36,847 nucleotides of DNA, taken from positions 1 to 36,847 of the forward strand of contig JAFGJR010000143.1 of NCBI GenBank assembly GCA_016928975.1, written 5' to 3'. The stretch comes from Sedimentisphaerales bacterium (GTDB lineage Bacteria; Planctomycetota; Phycisphaerae; Sedimentisphaerales; SG8-4). The translations under genes and the position numbers were made by a program. This document shows, one piece after another, positions 25,199 through 33,951 of the stretch. The first letter of the stretch is position 1. Each line of letters opens with the position of its first letter. The notes below the pieces were generated by a model. The model made no database searches, had not been told where the DNA came from, and worked only from the letters and a program-made list of their open reading frames with translations.

Positions 25199-26965
25199 AT
25201 GTGTAAGAAGACAGCAGGGCTCGTCGTTGCGTTTGTCGCCGTTGTTCTGGGAGGCGTCGCGCAGGCACAGAGTACCGTGGTCGAACCGAACGCCGTTGTG
25301 CCGCCGGCGCAGGTCGAGCGGCGGGTGCTGACATTCTACTATCCCTGGTATGGCGTGCCCGACGGGCCAGGCGGGGCGGGCAGGACCGTGCACTGGGGCA
25401 CGATCAATGCACGCAACAGGGATATTTCGGAGAGCACGCACTATCCTGCGCTCGGTGCGTACGACTCGCACGATCCGGCCGTCGTCGAGCAGCATTGCCA
25501 GTGGGCCGAGGCTGCACACCTCGACGCGTTCATCGTGAGTTGGTGGGGCCACGGCGACTACACCGACCGCGCGATGCCTTTGATCCTCGACGGGTGCAAG
25601 CGTCACGGCTTGAAAGCGTGCATCTACTACGAGACCGTTGCGAGACCCAAGACGGCCGACGCGGCGGCACAAGACATCCTCAGAGTCCTCAACAAGTACG
25701 GCAGCCACGAGGCTCATCTCAAGGTCGATGGCAAGCCGGTCGTGTTCATCTACGGCCGGGCGGTCGGCGAGCTGGGATTGACCGGCTGGCTGGAGGCGGC
25801 CAGGCTCATCAAAGTTGGCTACAAGGACGGCGCGGTCATCCTCGGCGATCAATTCAGCTACGGCGCCGCCCGCGTCTTCGACGGCCTGCACACCTACAAC
25901 ACCGCCGGCTCGCTTGCCGGTCTGTCCCTCGATGCCGTGGACAAGTGGGCGCCGGGGACCTACCAGGGGTGGGTCCAACTGGCCGACCAGGCGGGCAAGA
26001 TCAGCACGATCACCGTGATCCCCGGCTACGACGACACGAAGATTCGCACGCCCGGCCTGGCGGTGGCCCGCTTCGAGGGCGAGCTGTATCGCATTCAATG
26101 GCAGCGGGCCATCGAAGCCGATCCGCACTGGGTCCTGATCACGAGCTTCAACGAGTGGCACGAGGGCAGCGAGATCGAGCCGTCCGTCGAGTTCGGACAG
26201 AAGTACATCGATCTGACCACGGAGTTCGCGGGACAGTTCAAGGCCGCGCCTCGCAGCCCGCACGTCGTCACCGCGCAGAGCGGAATCACCCAACAGGAGA
26301 AAGACCGCCTGCGTGACAGTCTGAGCAAGACGCCGATCGCCGTGCTGCCCGGCGCCGAATCGATGGCCTTCTGGTGGCTGCTGGATATCGGCGTCGAGCC
26401 GGTGACGCTCACATGGGAGCAGGTCGTCGGCAACGACCTGACCGCCGCCGGTTATCCGGTTCTGCTCTACTGCGCCGGCGAGACGTATCGGCGCACCGTG
26501 CGCGAGACCGGCGACGTGGATGCGGCCCTGGTGCGCTACCTCCAGGCCGGCGGATGTCTCGTCGCTCTTCCATCCGGGCCCTGGCCGTTTTACTACGACG
26601 AGACGGGCAAGGCGGTGAACCAGAGCTATCGTTTCGGCCTGAGCCTTCGCAGCGGCTGGGAGCATCCGTCCGAGGGCGCGGAGCTGTCGTTCGTTCAGTG
26701 CGATGGGCGCCTGCCTCACGTGCCCGAGCGGTTCCCGTTCCCCACCTCCGGCGATCTTCGCTGGCGGCCCTTTCAGGCGACAAATCACGTCGAGTATTCT
26801 CCCCTGCTCCGACTGCGAAACCGCATTGGCGACTCCCTCGGCGATGCGGTTGTCTGCGCGAGGCCGTCGACCGGTGGGCGCGTCGCGTACCTCTGGTTCG
26901 AGCTGCTCAAAGGCCCGTACGCCGAGCCGCTGCTCTACGACCTGTTCACCTTCCTGGCGCAGTGA
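25199..26965 (+). CDS. Secreted GH99/GH71-like glycoside hydrolase with GATase-like domain
   Basis: A 588-residue protein with a signal peptide (cleavage near AQA-QS, about residue 24). YYPWYG (47-52), SWWG (114-117), KPVVFIYGR and SFNEWHEGSEIEP (NEWHEG at 318-323) follow the pattern of GH99-like endo-alpha-mannosidase relatives, in which the Glu residues of the NEW-x-E motif are central. The region after about 365 (IAVLPGAESMAFWWLLDIG, then LLYCAGETYRR and LQAGGCLVALPSGPWPF) resembles a class I glutamine amidotransferase-like or ThuA-like fold without a clear catalytic triad. GAGGAG before the ATG supports the start. It is coupled by position to the previous gene. It probably acts on a mannan-like or other complex glycan outside the cell; the substrate is inferred from the family. 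Confidence 0.8.
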   Translation: MCKKTAGLVVAFVAVVLGGVAQAQSTVVEPNAVVPPAQVERRVLTFYYPWYGVPDGPGGAGRTVHWGTINARNRDISESTHYPALGAYDSHDPAVVEQHCQWAEAAHLDAFIVSWWGHGDYTDRAMPLILDGCKRHGLKACIYYETVARPKTADAAAQDILRVLNKYGSHEAHLKVDGKPVVFIYGRAVGELGLTGWLEAARLIKVGYKDGAVILGDQFSYGAARVFDGLHTYNTAGSLAGLSLDAVDKWAPGTYQGWVQLADQAGKISTITVIPGYDDTKIRTPGLAVARFEGELYRIQWQRAIEADPHWVLITSFNEWHEGSEIEPSVEFGQKYIDLTTEFAGQFKAAPRSPHVVTAQSGITQQEKDRLRDSLSKTPIAVLPGAESMAFWWLLDIGVEPVTLTWEQVVGNDLTAAGYPVLLYCAGETYRRTVRETGDVDAALVRYLQAGGCLVALPSGPWPFYYDETGKAVNQSYRFGLSLRSGWEHPSEGAELSFVQCDGRLPHVPERFPFPTSGDLRWRPFQATNHVEYSPLLRLRNRIGDSLGDAVVCARPSTGGRVAYLWFELLKGPYAEPLLYDLFTFLAQ

Positions 26966-27298
26966 AGCTCGCGCCGTCTTCGTGGGGGCAACCCCCTGTG
27001 GTTGCCCTGGGAAGAGGGCAGGCACGGTGGCCAACGCGGACAAAACAACGGGCTGGCGCCGAAGCGGTGCGGGGTGCGAGAGAATTGCTCTGGATGCAAG
27101 TTCTTCAGAAAATGGAGCGAACAAACGTAGTACAACCTGACATCGAGCTCTTCATGGGTGCCGCCCAACTGATGTGCCATGCTGCAGGTCTATCATGTCA
27201 TTGTGGGCAAAGCCATAGTGGCGGTCACGGACTTCGCCTATTGCGCTCGCTTGTAGGCATCGGCGCCTCGCAACTGCTCCGAGCTCATGATGCGCACC
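26966..27298. other. Spacer with GGGCAACC hairpin
   Basis: No gene is supported. GGGCAACC-CCCTGT-GGTTGCCC (26986-27007) is a perfect 8-base stem, followed by GGGCAGGCACGGTGGCC, which looks like half of a second such hairpin; this resembles the repeat near 22221. It could act as a transcription end for the secreted-protein operon, but no U-run follows. A 25-codon protein-like stretch from about 27183 on the plus strand (MLQVYHVIVGKAIVAVTDFA) ends at a TAG and may be another gene remnant. Confidence 0.4.
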
Positions 27299-27622
27299 TC
27301 AACTCCTCCGGCCGGTGAAAGGACACATGCGAACAGGAGACACGCGAGGGAAACCCTGTGTCGCGTCATCTCTCTCGGTGGCCGCCTCGGTCAGGTGCAG
27401 ATTGCCGTGCATGGGATCGACAAGAGCAGGCGTCAGGTCTTCGATCAGGTTGCCGGTGATCTCGATCTTGCGGTCGGATTCGTTGCTCAGTCCCGGGCCG
27501 CTGAGCAGGTTGTTGGCGACGAGCAATCCGTCATTGGTGAAAACCGTGCGGATCAGGCGGGTCATGCGGCTCATGGTATCCGGGATCGCCGCGCGGAACA
27601 ACTGCGTGGAATAGACGATCAA
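27299..27622 (-). pseudogene. Remnant of a right-handed beta-helix protein gene
   Basis: The minus-strand reading frame contains LIRTVFTNDGLLVANNLLSG, then KIEITGNLIEDLTPALVDP and HGNLHLTEAAT. This is the closing part of parallel beta-helix proteins common in planctomycetes, in which an (A)NNLLxG turn, a GNL turn and a VDP-x-GNLHL segment precede the C-terminus. It covers only about 60-70 residues: the start lacks a signal peptide and earlier coils, and the end runs into unrelated sequence. It therefore appears to be a fragment. It lies antisense in the upstream region of rho. Confidence 0.55.
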
Positions 27623-27637
27623 CTGACCACAGCAGGG

Positions 27638-27665
27638 TTGCGAATGCGGCGTGGCATGGTATGAT
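27638..27665 (+). promoter_or_regulatory. rho promoter
   Basis: TTGCGA (27638-27643) and TATGAT (27660-27665) with a 16-base spacer, about 54 bases upstream of the rho ATG at 27719. Good match to the sigma-70 consensus. Confidence 0.55.
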
Positions 27666-27718
27666 ACGGGCTATTGCGTGATCACAAGATCCCTTTTGCA
27701 GTGCCCATGGAAGGTCCA

Positions 27719-28840
27719 ATGGCTGAGACGGAAGTAACTCGCGGAGTATTGAAACGAATTGACAAGCACCAGTTTGCCGTGCGGATGGCCGACCGGTCCT
27801 ACCGGCTCCGGCATCCGGAGGTGTTGGTCCTGCCGGAGCTGATGCGCCGCTATCCCCTGGTGGAAGGGGCGAGCGTCACCGGCCAGGTCGAGCACAGGAA
27901 GGGCAAACCCAAGCTGGTCTCCATCGAGACGCTCGGCGGCCTGAGCCCGGAGGCGTTCGCCAAGCGGCCGCGCTACTCCGACCTGGTGGCCATCGATCCG
28001 TACGAACGGTTCGACCTCGGCGTCAGCGGCCAGGTGAGCATGCGGATCGTCGATCTCATCGCCCCGATCGGCAAGGGCTCTCGCCAGTTGATCGTCTCGC
28101 CGCCCAAGGCGGGCAAGACGGTGATGCTCGAGCAGATGGCCCAGGCGGTTCACAAGTGCTCGCCGAACACCCGCATCATCGTGCTGCTGCTGGATGAGCG
28201 GCCGGAAGAAGTCACGCAATTTCGCCGGGCCACCGAGGGCGCGGAGATCGTCGCCAGCACGAGCGACCGGAGCGCCGACGAGCATGTCGAGCTGGCCGAG
28301 CTGGTCCTGGCCCACGTGCAGATCGAGCTGGAATGCGGCCACGAGGTCGTCCTCATGATCGACAGCCTCACGCGGATGGGTCGTTCTTTCAACAACCGCA
28401 CGCGCCGCAGCGGCGGGGCGCGACCGACCATGAGCGGCGGCCTGGAGGCGGGCATTCTCGAAGTGCCCCGGCGCATCTTCGGCCTGGCGCGCCGTGCCGA
28501 GGAAGGCGGGTCGGTCACGATCGTCGCCACGTGCCTGGTGGATACCGGCTCGCGGATGGACCAGTTGATCTTCGAGGAGTTCAAGGGCACCGGCAACAGC
28601 GAGCTCATCCTCGACCGCAAGCTCGCCGAGGCGAGGATCTGGCCGGCGATCAACCTGCCCGCCAGCGGCACGCGCAAGGAGGCCAAGCTCTACACGCCGA
28701 CGGAGAGTCGCGGCCTGACCACCCTTCGCCGCGTCCTGTCCAGCTACGAGCCGCAGGGCGCGATGGATGCTCTGCACAAGCTCCTGCGCAAGTACCCGAC
28801 CAACAAGGAATTTCTCGCAGGCATGGACCGCGGCCAGTGA
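27719..28840 (+). CDS. rho: Transcription termination factor Rho, short form
   Basis: A 373-residue Rho without the N-terminal helical domain: the protein begins MAETEVTRGVLKRI, at the cold-shock RNA-binding domain (about residues 6-70). The ATPase part is complete: Walker A PPKAGKT (128-134), LLLDERPEEVT (157-165), Walker B VVLMID (210-215), the GARPTMSGG loop and FEEFKGTGNSEL. Rho is a hexameric RNA helicase that ends transcription. The start at 27719 has GGAAGG five bases upstream; earlier in-frame starts (27674, 27707) are less likely. E. coli Rho has 419 residues, so about 46 are missing at the N-terminus. Whether this is the only rho in the genome cannot be seen from this window. Confidence 0.95.
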   Translation: MAETEVTRGVLKRIDKHQFAVRMADRSYRLRHPEVLVLPELMRRYPLVEGASVTGQVEHRKGKPKLVSIETLGGLSPEAFAKRPRYSDLVAIDPYERFDLGVSGQVSMRIVDLIAPIGKGSRQLIVSPPKAGKTVMLEQMAQAVHKCSPNTRIIVLLLDERPEEVTQFRRATEGAEIVASTSDRSADEHVELAELVLAHVQIELECGHEVVLMIDSLTRMGRSFNNRTRRSGGARPTMSGGLEAGILEVPRRIFGLARRAEEGGSVTIVATCLVDTGSRMDQLIFEEFKGTGNSELILDRKLAEARIWPAINLPASGTRKEAKLYTPTESRGLTTLRRVLSSYEPQGAMDALHKLLRKYPTNKEFLAGMDRGQ

Positions 28841-28870
28841 AGCCCGGACTTCAATGGACAGGGAGGACTC

Positions 28871-30439
28871 ATGCATATGACGGCGCCTGTCGTGCTATTG
28901 ATGCTGTGCTGGAGCGCGAGCGACTCAATGCGGTCGCTGCCAGCCAAACCGCCGGGGGCGTTCTTTCCAGTGAAGGCGTCGGAGCATCAAGGGGCTGCAT
29001 CGTTCGCGCGGGGCGAGCCAGTCGCGGGGACGACGTACTTCTACTGGTACGATCTCGATAGCAAGGCCCACATCGTCGATCACGACGGCACGGATGCGAT
29101 GACCACACATCCGGCCGATCTGGGAGCGATCAGCTACAAGCGTGCGGACTGGCACAAAAGGCAACTGGAGGACATGATCGACGCGGGCGTCGATTTCCTG
29201 ATGCCGGTGTATTGGGGTGTGCCGGGCAAGTACGACGGGTGGAGCTTCGTCGGACTGCCGCCGCTGGTGGAGGCGCATACCGCGTTGGAGAAAGCGGGCG
29301 CCAAGCCACCGGCCATCGGCATGTTCTACGACACCTCGATCCTGCAATGGAACGCCTCCAACGCTGATGGGAGCAACTACCACGTCGACATGACCGCCGA
29401 CTTCGGCAAGGAGTGGTTCTACACGGCGATCCGCGATTTCTGGAGTCTGATCCCGCCTGCGAAGTGGGCTCGCGTGGATGGGCGGCCGATCCTCTTTCTG
29501 TACGAGGCCGCGTTCGCCAAACGACAGGACCCAGAACGGCAATTCACCTACGTCAAGAAGCGATTCAAGGAGGATTTCGGCGTCGAGCCCTTCCTGGTCA
29601 AATCCAGTGGCTGGAAGGGCGAGGCGGACGCGACCTACTCCTGGGGCGGGGCGGTCAACGGGCCGATCATCTTCTCTGATGTGATCGCGCTGGGACCCGG
29701 CTACGACCACAGTGCCGTCCCCGGCCGTCAGCCGCTCATCATCGACCGCAAGGATGGCGGGACCTACATCGACCGCTGGACGAAGGTCTTGCAGCTTGAC
29801 CCGAAACGGCGACCCTGGATGGTGCACGTCGAGACCTGGAACGAATGGCACGAGGGGACGGATGTCGCGGACTCCCGCGAGTATGGGCGGACGTATATCG
29901 TGCTGACGAAGCTCTTCTGCGAGATGTGGCGCAGCGGAACACACCTGCGGTTTGCGTCGAGCTACGTGAACGCAGATTGCATAAGCTGGGAGCCGGGAAA
30001 GGCCGGCGGGCTGAGCCTGTCGCCGAGCGGCGGCGACGGCTGCTGGGAGTCGCGAATGCTCGACGGCGTGTCGGCGGCCGTATCGGTGCCGAATCCGCAC
30101 TCGCCGATACACCGCTACCTCTACTTCAACGTTGACGACGCCTTTGCCTACGGTCTGCTGGACACGCCGGTGGTTCTGAGCATCACATACCGGGACGCCG
30201 GCTGCTCGGCCTTTGCGGCCGAGTACGACAGCACCGTCAATGAGGGGCCGCTCGACGGCGCGTTTCGCCCGGCGGGAGGTGTTGCTCTCGCAGGGGCAGG
30301 CCAGTGGAAGACAGCGGAGTTCAGGCTCTCCGAACCTCGCTTCACGAACCGCTCCAACGGGGCGGACCTGCGCCTGGCCGTCACCGGCGGCGACCTGCAA
30401 CTGGCCGTACGTCGAGTCGAGCTGCGAAAGGTTCGGTAG
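28871..30439 (+). CDS. Secreted DUF5010 (GH99-like) protein with C-terminal beta domain
   Basis: A 522-residue protein with a short hydrophobic N-terminal signal. TTYFYWYDL, DAGVDFLMPVYWGVPGKYDG, GRPILFLYE and VETWNEWHEGTDV (WNEWHEG at 323-329) belong to the DUF5010/GH99-like clan, with the same NEW-x-E-G motif as the protein at 25199. The last about 150 residues (from about 375) look like a carbohydrate-binding beta-sandwich, with strand-rich segments such as HRYLYFNVDDAFAYG and RLAVTGGDLQLAVRRVEL. GGAGG before the ATG supports the start. It follows rho by 30 bases, which may mean read-through transcription from the rho promoter. Confidence 0.8.
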   Translation: MHMTAPVVLLMLCWSASDSMRSLPAKPPGAFFPVKASEHQGAASFARGEPVAGTTYFYWYDLDSKAHIVDHDGTDAMTTHPADLGAISYKRADWHKRQLEDMIDAGVDFLMPVYWGVPGKYDGWSFVGLPPLVEAHTALEKAGAKPPAIGMFYDTSILQWNASNADGSNYHVDMTADFGKEWFYTAIRDFWSLIPPAKWARVDGRPILFLYEAAFAKRQDPERQFTYVKKRFKEDFGVEPFLVKSSGWKGEADATYSWGGAVNGPIIFSDVIALGPGYDHSAVPGRQPLIIDRKDGGTYIDRWTKVLQLDPKRRPWMVHVETWNEWHEGTDVADSREYGRTYIVLTKLFCEMWRSGTHLRFASSYVNADCISWEPGKAGGLSLSPSGGDGCWESRMLDGVSAAVSVPNPHSPIHRYLYFNVDDAFAYGLLDTPVVLSITYRDAGCSAFAAEYDSTVNEGPLDGAFRPAGGVALAGAGQWKTAEFRLSEPRFTNRSNGADLRLAVTGGDLQLAVRRVELRKVR

Positions 30440-31194
30440 CCGCGCAAGGACCGGCTTGCCCGGCGTTACTTGCCGTCTCGATCCTCTCTGCCTCAAGCCT
30501 GCTTTGCACGGGTTATCCACGATGAATGCCCCAGCTTGCCGGGAACGCCGCAAACATAGGCAAGACAGGCAATTACAGCAAGTGCGACCGCGAGAGCCCT
30601 CCTTCCTGGCAGTGGATGCACCAACTGCCATAAGGCATTCGTAGACAAGCACTTAGAGGCGAAAGACCGGTCTTCGGGCTGGTGTCTGCCGGACGCCGAT
30701 GGGCTGGTGCCACCTCATCCGCCGGACGTGGCGTTGCCCGCCAGGGACGGAACGCGCGTCACCACTTTTCAACAGGTTATACACACGAGGTTGAGGAGGC
30801 CATTTCACAGCGGAGTCAACGATTTTTTCCGTTGTCGCGGGCGTTTTTCTTTGGTGCGCAGCCGATAATCGACGGGATGTGATCCACCCAAGTGGCATTC
30901 CGGGAGAGATCGCCTGGATGTCCCGCCGAAGGGGCCAAATCTCTTGACTTCCGGCCGCAAATCGGATACAGTGACGTATGTAAATCGAGCCTCAGGCGAC
31001 GGTTTACAATGGGGGGTGCTCAGGATCCACTTCTTCGGGCACTCAAATGCAGGTTGGTGGCTTGGTGGTTCTGCCTTTGGGGGGCGTTTCACTACAAGTC
31101 ATCCGTCGATACCCGCCTACGCAGGTACTGAGTTACGGTCATGCTCGCGACGTCCTCCTGGGACGCCGGCGAGGGGCTTCCGGGGGATGTGGCT
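30440..31194. other. Long gene-free spacer between the DUF5010 gene and the first PEP-CTERM gene
   Basis: No coding sequence is supported. It holds a stable hairpin ACCGGTC-TTCG-GGCTGGT (30666-30683), one perfect DnaA-box-like 9-mer TTATACACA (30777-30785), a near match TTATCCACG (30513-30521), the promoter listed separately at 30944-30972, and a worn copy of the CCCGCCT-hairpin repeat at about 31103-31125. Nothing else is recognisable. Confidence 0.45.
30944..30972 (+). promoter_or_regulatory. Promoter of the PEP-CTERM genes
   Basis: TTGACT (30944-30949) and TACAGT (30967-30972) with a 17-base spacer, a close sigma-70 match. The start of the first PEP-CTERM gene is about 220 bases downstream, leaving a long 5' leader. 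GTAAATC and GGTTTAC, which are nearly inverted, flank about 14 bases just after the promoter and could be an operator. Confidence 0.55.
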
Positions 31195-31944
31195 ATGAAA
31201 CGACGAACCGTAGCAACAGCGATTCTCGCCGCCTTTGCTGTCGCACAGATGTCCCTGACGACGACGCTCGCCAACACGGTGGACGTCGTCCATGATGGCT
31301 TCGGCGCCTACAGTTGGACCACGTTCTACGGGGCATGGCAGTACGGCAACGAGGTCGCCGCCGGCGTGTACAACCTCGACAAGACGGCGGACACCGGAGT
31401 CGGCGACACCTGGTCGAACGGATCGATCCCGGCCTTCTGCATCGAGCTCCAGGAGCTCGCTCCCGACATGACACATACCTACCAGGTGACGATGCCGGAG
31501 GACGTGTACAACTCGGTCACCGGCACGACGATGGGAACGACGAAGGCGAACTATCTGCGGGAGTTGTGGGCCCGGTATTACGACAATGCATGGGCGGGCG
31601 GCGGGACGCTCACCGACCAGCAGCACCAGGCGGCCGAGGCGTTTGCCGCCGCCGTCTGGGAGATCGTTTACGAGGATCTGCCCACGTCGCCCCTGGGCTG
31701 GGACGTTCGGATCGACGGCACGGCGGGGGAGCGCGGCTTCTGGGCCGAGTCGCTCGACGCCGATACAGCCAACAAGTGGCTGCACGAGCTGACCGGCAGC
31801 GGACCCAAGGCCGACCTCCGGGCGTTCGTCTGTGACGGCCGGCAGGACTACCTCGTCGCAGTGCCCGAGCCGGCGACCGTGATGCTGCTCGGGCTCGGCG
31901 GGCTGCTGAGCCTCATGGGCGGCCGACGCGCCCGGGCCCATTGA
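31195..31944 (+). CDS. PEP-CTERM sorting-domain protein
   Basis: A 249-residue protein with an N-terminal signal peptide (MKRRTVATAILAAFAVAQMS) and a C-terminal sorting signal: VPEPATVMLLGLGG, then a hydrophobic helix and GGRRARAH. This is the classical PEP-CTERM tripartite signal cut by exosortase, after which the protein is moved to the surface or extracellular polymer. The middle has FCIELQELAP and a helical AAEAFAAAVWEIVYED, as in thioester-like or Cys-Gln adhesin-type PEP-CTERM proteins. The start at 31195 fits a signal peptide and has a GGGGGA-like site upstream; the longer reading from 31141 would bury the signal. The exosortase is not in the window. Confidence 0.88.
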   Translation: MKRRTVATAILAAFAVAQMSLTTTLANTVDVVHDGFGAYSWTTFYGAWQYGNEVAAGVYNLDKTADTGVGDTWSNGSIPAFCIELQELAPDMTHTYQVTMPEDVYNSVTGTTMGTTKANYLRELWARYYDNAWAGGGTLTDQQHQAAEAFAAAVWEIVYEDLPTSPLGWDVRIDGTAGERGFWAESLDADTANKWLHELTGSGPKADLRAFVCDGRQDYLVAVPEPATVMLLGLGGLLSLMGGRRARAH

Positions 31945-31985
31945 CGCGAAGACGACACGAAAAACATCCATACTGGAGAGAGTCC

Positions 31986-32666
31986 ATGAGAACGTCCATC
32001 CGTCTGGCAGCCGTACTCACCGCCGTGTTCGCGGCGCCGGCGTTTGCCTTCACGGTGCTCCCGGCCCACGTCGGCGAGTTCGGGCCGTCCTCCAGCACGG
32101 GCGGGCAGTGGCACTACGACGGCGCCGGCGTGCTGACCTTCGATCATGACATCACGATCAGCAGCGGATTGAACGGCAGCCGCGACGATGCGCTGGCGGG
32201 GGCCCGCCTCTATCTGCCGACGTTTCAGATCGGCGGAATCCCCAATGTCCCCTACCTGCTGAACCCGTTGGGCGACGCGCAGATCACGATCAAGAGCGCC
32301 GACGGCAGCGTGACGTATATGACCGGCACCCTGGGCACCGGCGATCTCGGCACGATCGGCACGGTGGCGGGCGGCTACACGCAGTTCCAGGCCGATATCA
32401 CGAATCTGGTCATCACCCACGAAGGCAGCGCCCTGGGTTCCCAGGCGTTGGCCCTTCTGGAGGCCATGAGAAACCCCTCGCTCGATTTCGAGTTATCGTT
32501 ACACGGCGGCAGTGGCCCGGGCTACTTCACCTTCGCCCAGATGCTGGACGGAGGTCACACTGGCGGCGGCGGCTTTAGCGGAGCGATGTCCGTGCCCGAG
32601 CCAACCACGATCGCTCTGCTGGCGTTCGGCGGTCTTGCGTTGATCCGCCGGTGCCGTATCCAATAG
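31986..32666 (+). CDS. PEP-CTERM sorting-domain protein
   Basis: A 226-residue protein with a signal peptide (MRTSIRLAAVLTAVFAAPAF, cleavage near AFA-FT), a beta-rich middle and the C-terminal sorting signal VPEPTTIALLAFGGLALI followed by RRCR. It starts 41 bases after the other PEP-CTERM gene, with GGAGAG before the ATG, so the two are co-transcribed. The mature parts of the two proteins are not alike. It is presumably surface-exposed after exosortase processing; its function is unknown. Confidence 0.9.
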   Translation: MRTSIRLAAVLTAVFAAPAFAFTVLPAHVGEFGPSSSTGGQWHYDGAGVLTFDHDITISSGLNGSRDDALAGARLYLPTFQIGGIPNVPYLLNPLGDAQITIKSADGSVTYMTGTLGTGDLGTIGTVAGGYTQFQADITNLVITHEGSALGSQALALLEAMRNPSLDFELSLHGGSGPGYFTFAQMLDGGHTGGGGFSGAMSVPEPTTIALLAFGGLALIRRCRIQ

Positions 32667-32692
32667 ATCTGAAGCCCCCCTTACCTTGGAAG

Positions 32693-32720
32693 ACGGGCCG
32701 TGGACTCCACCGCGGCCCGT
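32693..32720 (+). terminator. Hairpin after the PEP-CTERM genes
   Basis: ACGGGCCGTGG-ACTCCA-CCGCGGCCCGT forms an 11-pair stem with one G-U pair, 27 bases after the stop of the second PEP-CTERM gene. There is no U-run after it, so it may be a processing or Rho-dependent end and not an intrinsic terminator. Confidence 0.45.
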
Positions 32721-32880
32721 ACCATTTCCACGCACGCCGCAGTCCCTGAATCCAGCACCCCCTGCTGTTCCTGGCCGCAAAGGCTGTTGCTTTCTGGCGG
32801 CGACTTCCTTACAGTAGGGACTGGCGTGGCCCCGGGCGTGTCTGGGGCGCGTCGTGAAACCTGAGAATAGGAGGACGAGC

Positions 32881-33867
32881 ATGCCATCGAGTCTGAATCG
32901 TCGGGCGTTCATGAGAGACTCCATCATCGCATCTGCCGGCGGGGCCGTGGGCCTGGGCGCTGCATCGGCGCGGGCCGCCGAGGGCAGAGGGCCTGCCATC
33001 AAGGTCGAGCCGGACTCGAAGGCGACGATGCCGATGGGCCGGATCGGCAAACTGAAGGTCAGCCGCATGCTGCTGGGTGGCAACCTCCTGACCCACTACA
33101 CCCACAGCCGCGACCTTCAATACGTCTACAACCTCTGCGCGCACTACAACACGGAGGACAAGATTCACGAGACGATGGCCCTGGCCGAGGCGCACGGCAT
33201 CAACACGCTGAGCATCCACAATCCGCCCGGGTGCATGGCGATGCTCAAGCGGTATCGCCAGCGCCACGGCGGCAAGATCCAGTGGATCGTCTGCCCCATC
33301 GCGGAGATCACCCCCGACATGAGGGCCTATGCCGACATGACCAAGGAGCTCGTCGATGACGGCTGCGAGGCCATCTACCTCTGGGGCGTCCGCTCCGATC
33401 CGCTTTGTGCCCAGGGCAAGATGGACCTGGTTCGCAAGGCGGTCGAGATCGCCAAGGACCTCGGCGTCCCCTCCGGCGTCGGCGCCCACGACCTGAACGT
33501 CGTCGTCCAGTGCGAGAAGAACGACATCCCCGCCGACTTCTACATCAAGACCTTCCACCACCACAAATATCCCAGCGCGCCCAGGCCGAACGAGCTGGTC
33601 AACGCCTACAACGAGGTCCCCGGCTACTGGTGCAAGGACCCGGCCGCCACGATCGAGGTCATGAAGAACGTCAAGAAGCCGTGGATTTCCTTCAAGGTGA
33701 TGGCCGCCGGGGCGATCCCGCCGAAGGACGCCTTCCGCTACGTCTTCGAGAACGGCGCCGACCACACGCTCGCCGGCATGTTCGACTTCGAGATCGCCGA
33801 GGACGTCAAGCTCCTCAACGAGATCCTACCGACGATCCAGAACCGCGGCCGCCCCTGGTGCAGTTGA
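32881..33867 (+). CDS. Tat-exported aldo/keto reductase-like protein
   Basis: A 328-residue protein with a twin-arginine signal: NRRAFMRDSIIASAGGAVGL, ending near ARA-AE. The rest reads like a TIM-barrel: GKLKVSRMLLGGNLLTHYTH, ETMALAEAHGINTLSIHNPP, LVDDGCEAIYLWGVRSDPLC and KPWISFKVMAAGAIPPKDAF, patterns of the aldo/keto reductase-like family in planctomycetes. The usual catalytic D-Y-K-H tetrad is not clear, so it may not be a reductase. The ATG at 32881 has AGGAGG about eight bases upstream. Tat export suggests folding with a cofactor before transport. It stands alone. Confidence 0.65.
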   Translation: MPSSLNRRAFMRDSIIASAGGAVGLGAASARAAEGRGPAIKVEPDSKATMPMGRIGKLKVSRMLLGGNLLTHYTHSRDLQYVYNLCAHYNTEDKIHETMALAEAHGINTLSIHNPPGCMAMLKRYRQRHGGKIQWIVCPIAEITPDMRAYADMTKELVDDGCEAIYLWGVRSDPLCAQGKMDLVRKAVEIAKDLGVPSGVGAHDLNVVVQCEKNDIPADFYIKTFHHHKYPSAPRPNELVNAYNEVPGYWCKDPAATIEVMKNVKKPWISFKVMAAGAIPPKDAFRYVFENGADHTLAGMFDFEIAEDVKLLNEILPTIQNRGRPWCS

Positions 33868-33951
33868 GAAGCTCGGTGCACAAGTGGTGCCGGCGCGAAT
33901 CCTCCCCCGGCCTCTGCTGGGGCTAGACGACAGTGAGAGGAAGGCAGAGTT

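Noticed and set aside
30513..30785. Two DnaA-box-like 9-mers (TTATCCACG and TTATACACA) that could suggest a replication origin.
   Set aside because: Only one is a perfect match, they are about 260 bases apart, and no dnaA, dnaN or AT-rich unwinding region is nearby. Two such words are expected by chance in 37 kb.
31000..31195. A cyclic-di-GMP riboswitch in the leader of the PEP-CTERM genes.
   Set aside because: I could not align the conserved GEMM core; only a worn CCCGCCT hairpin repeat is visible.
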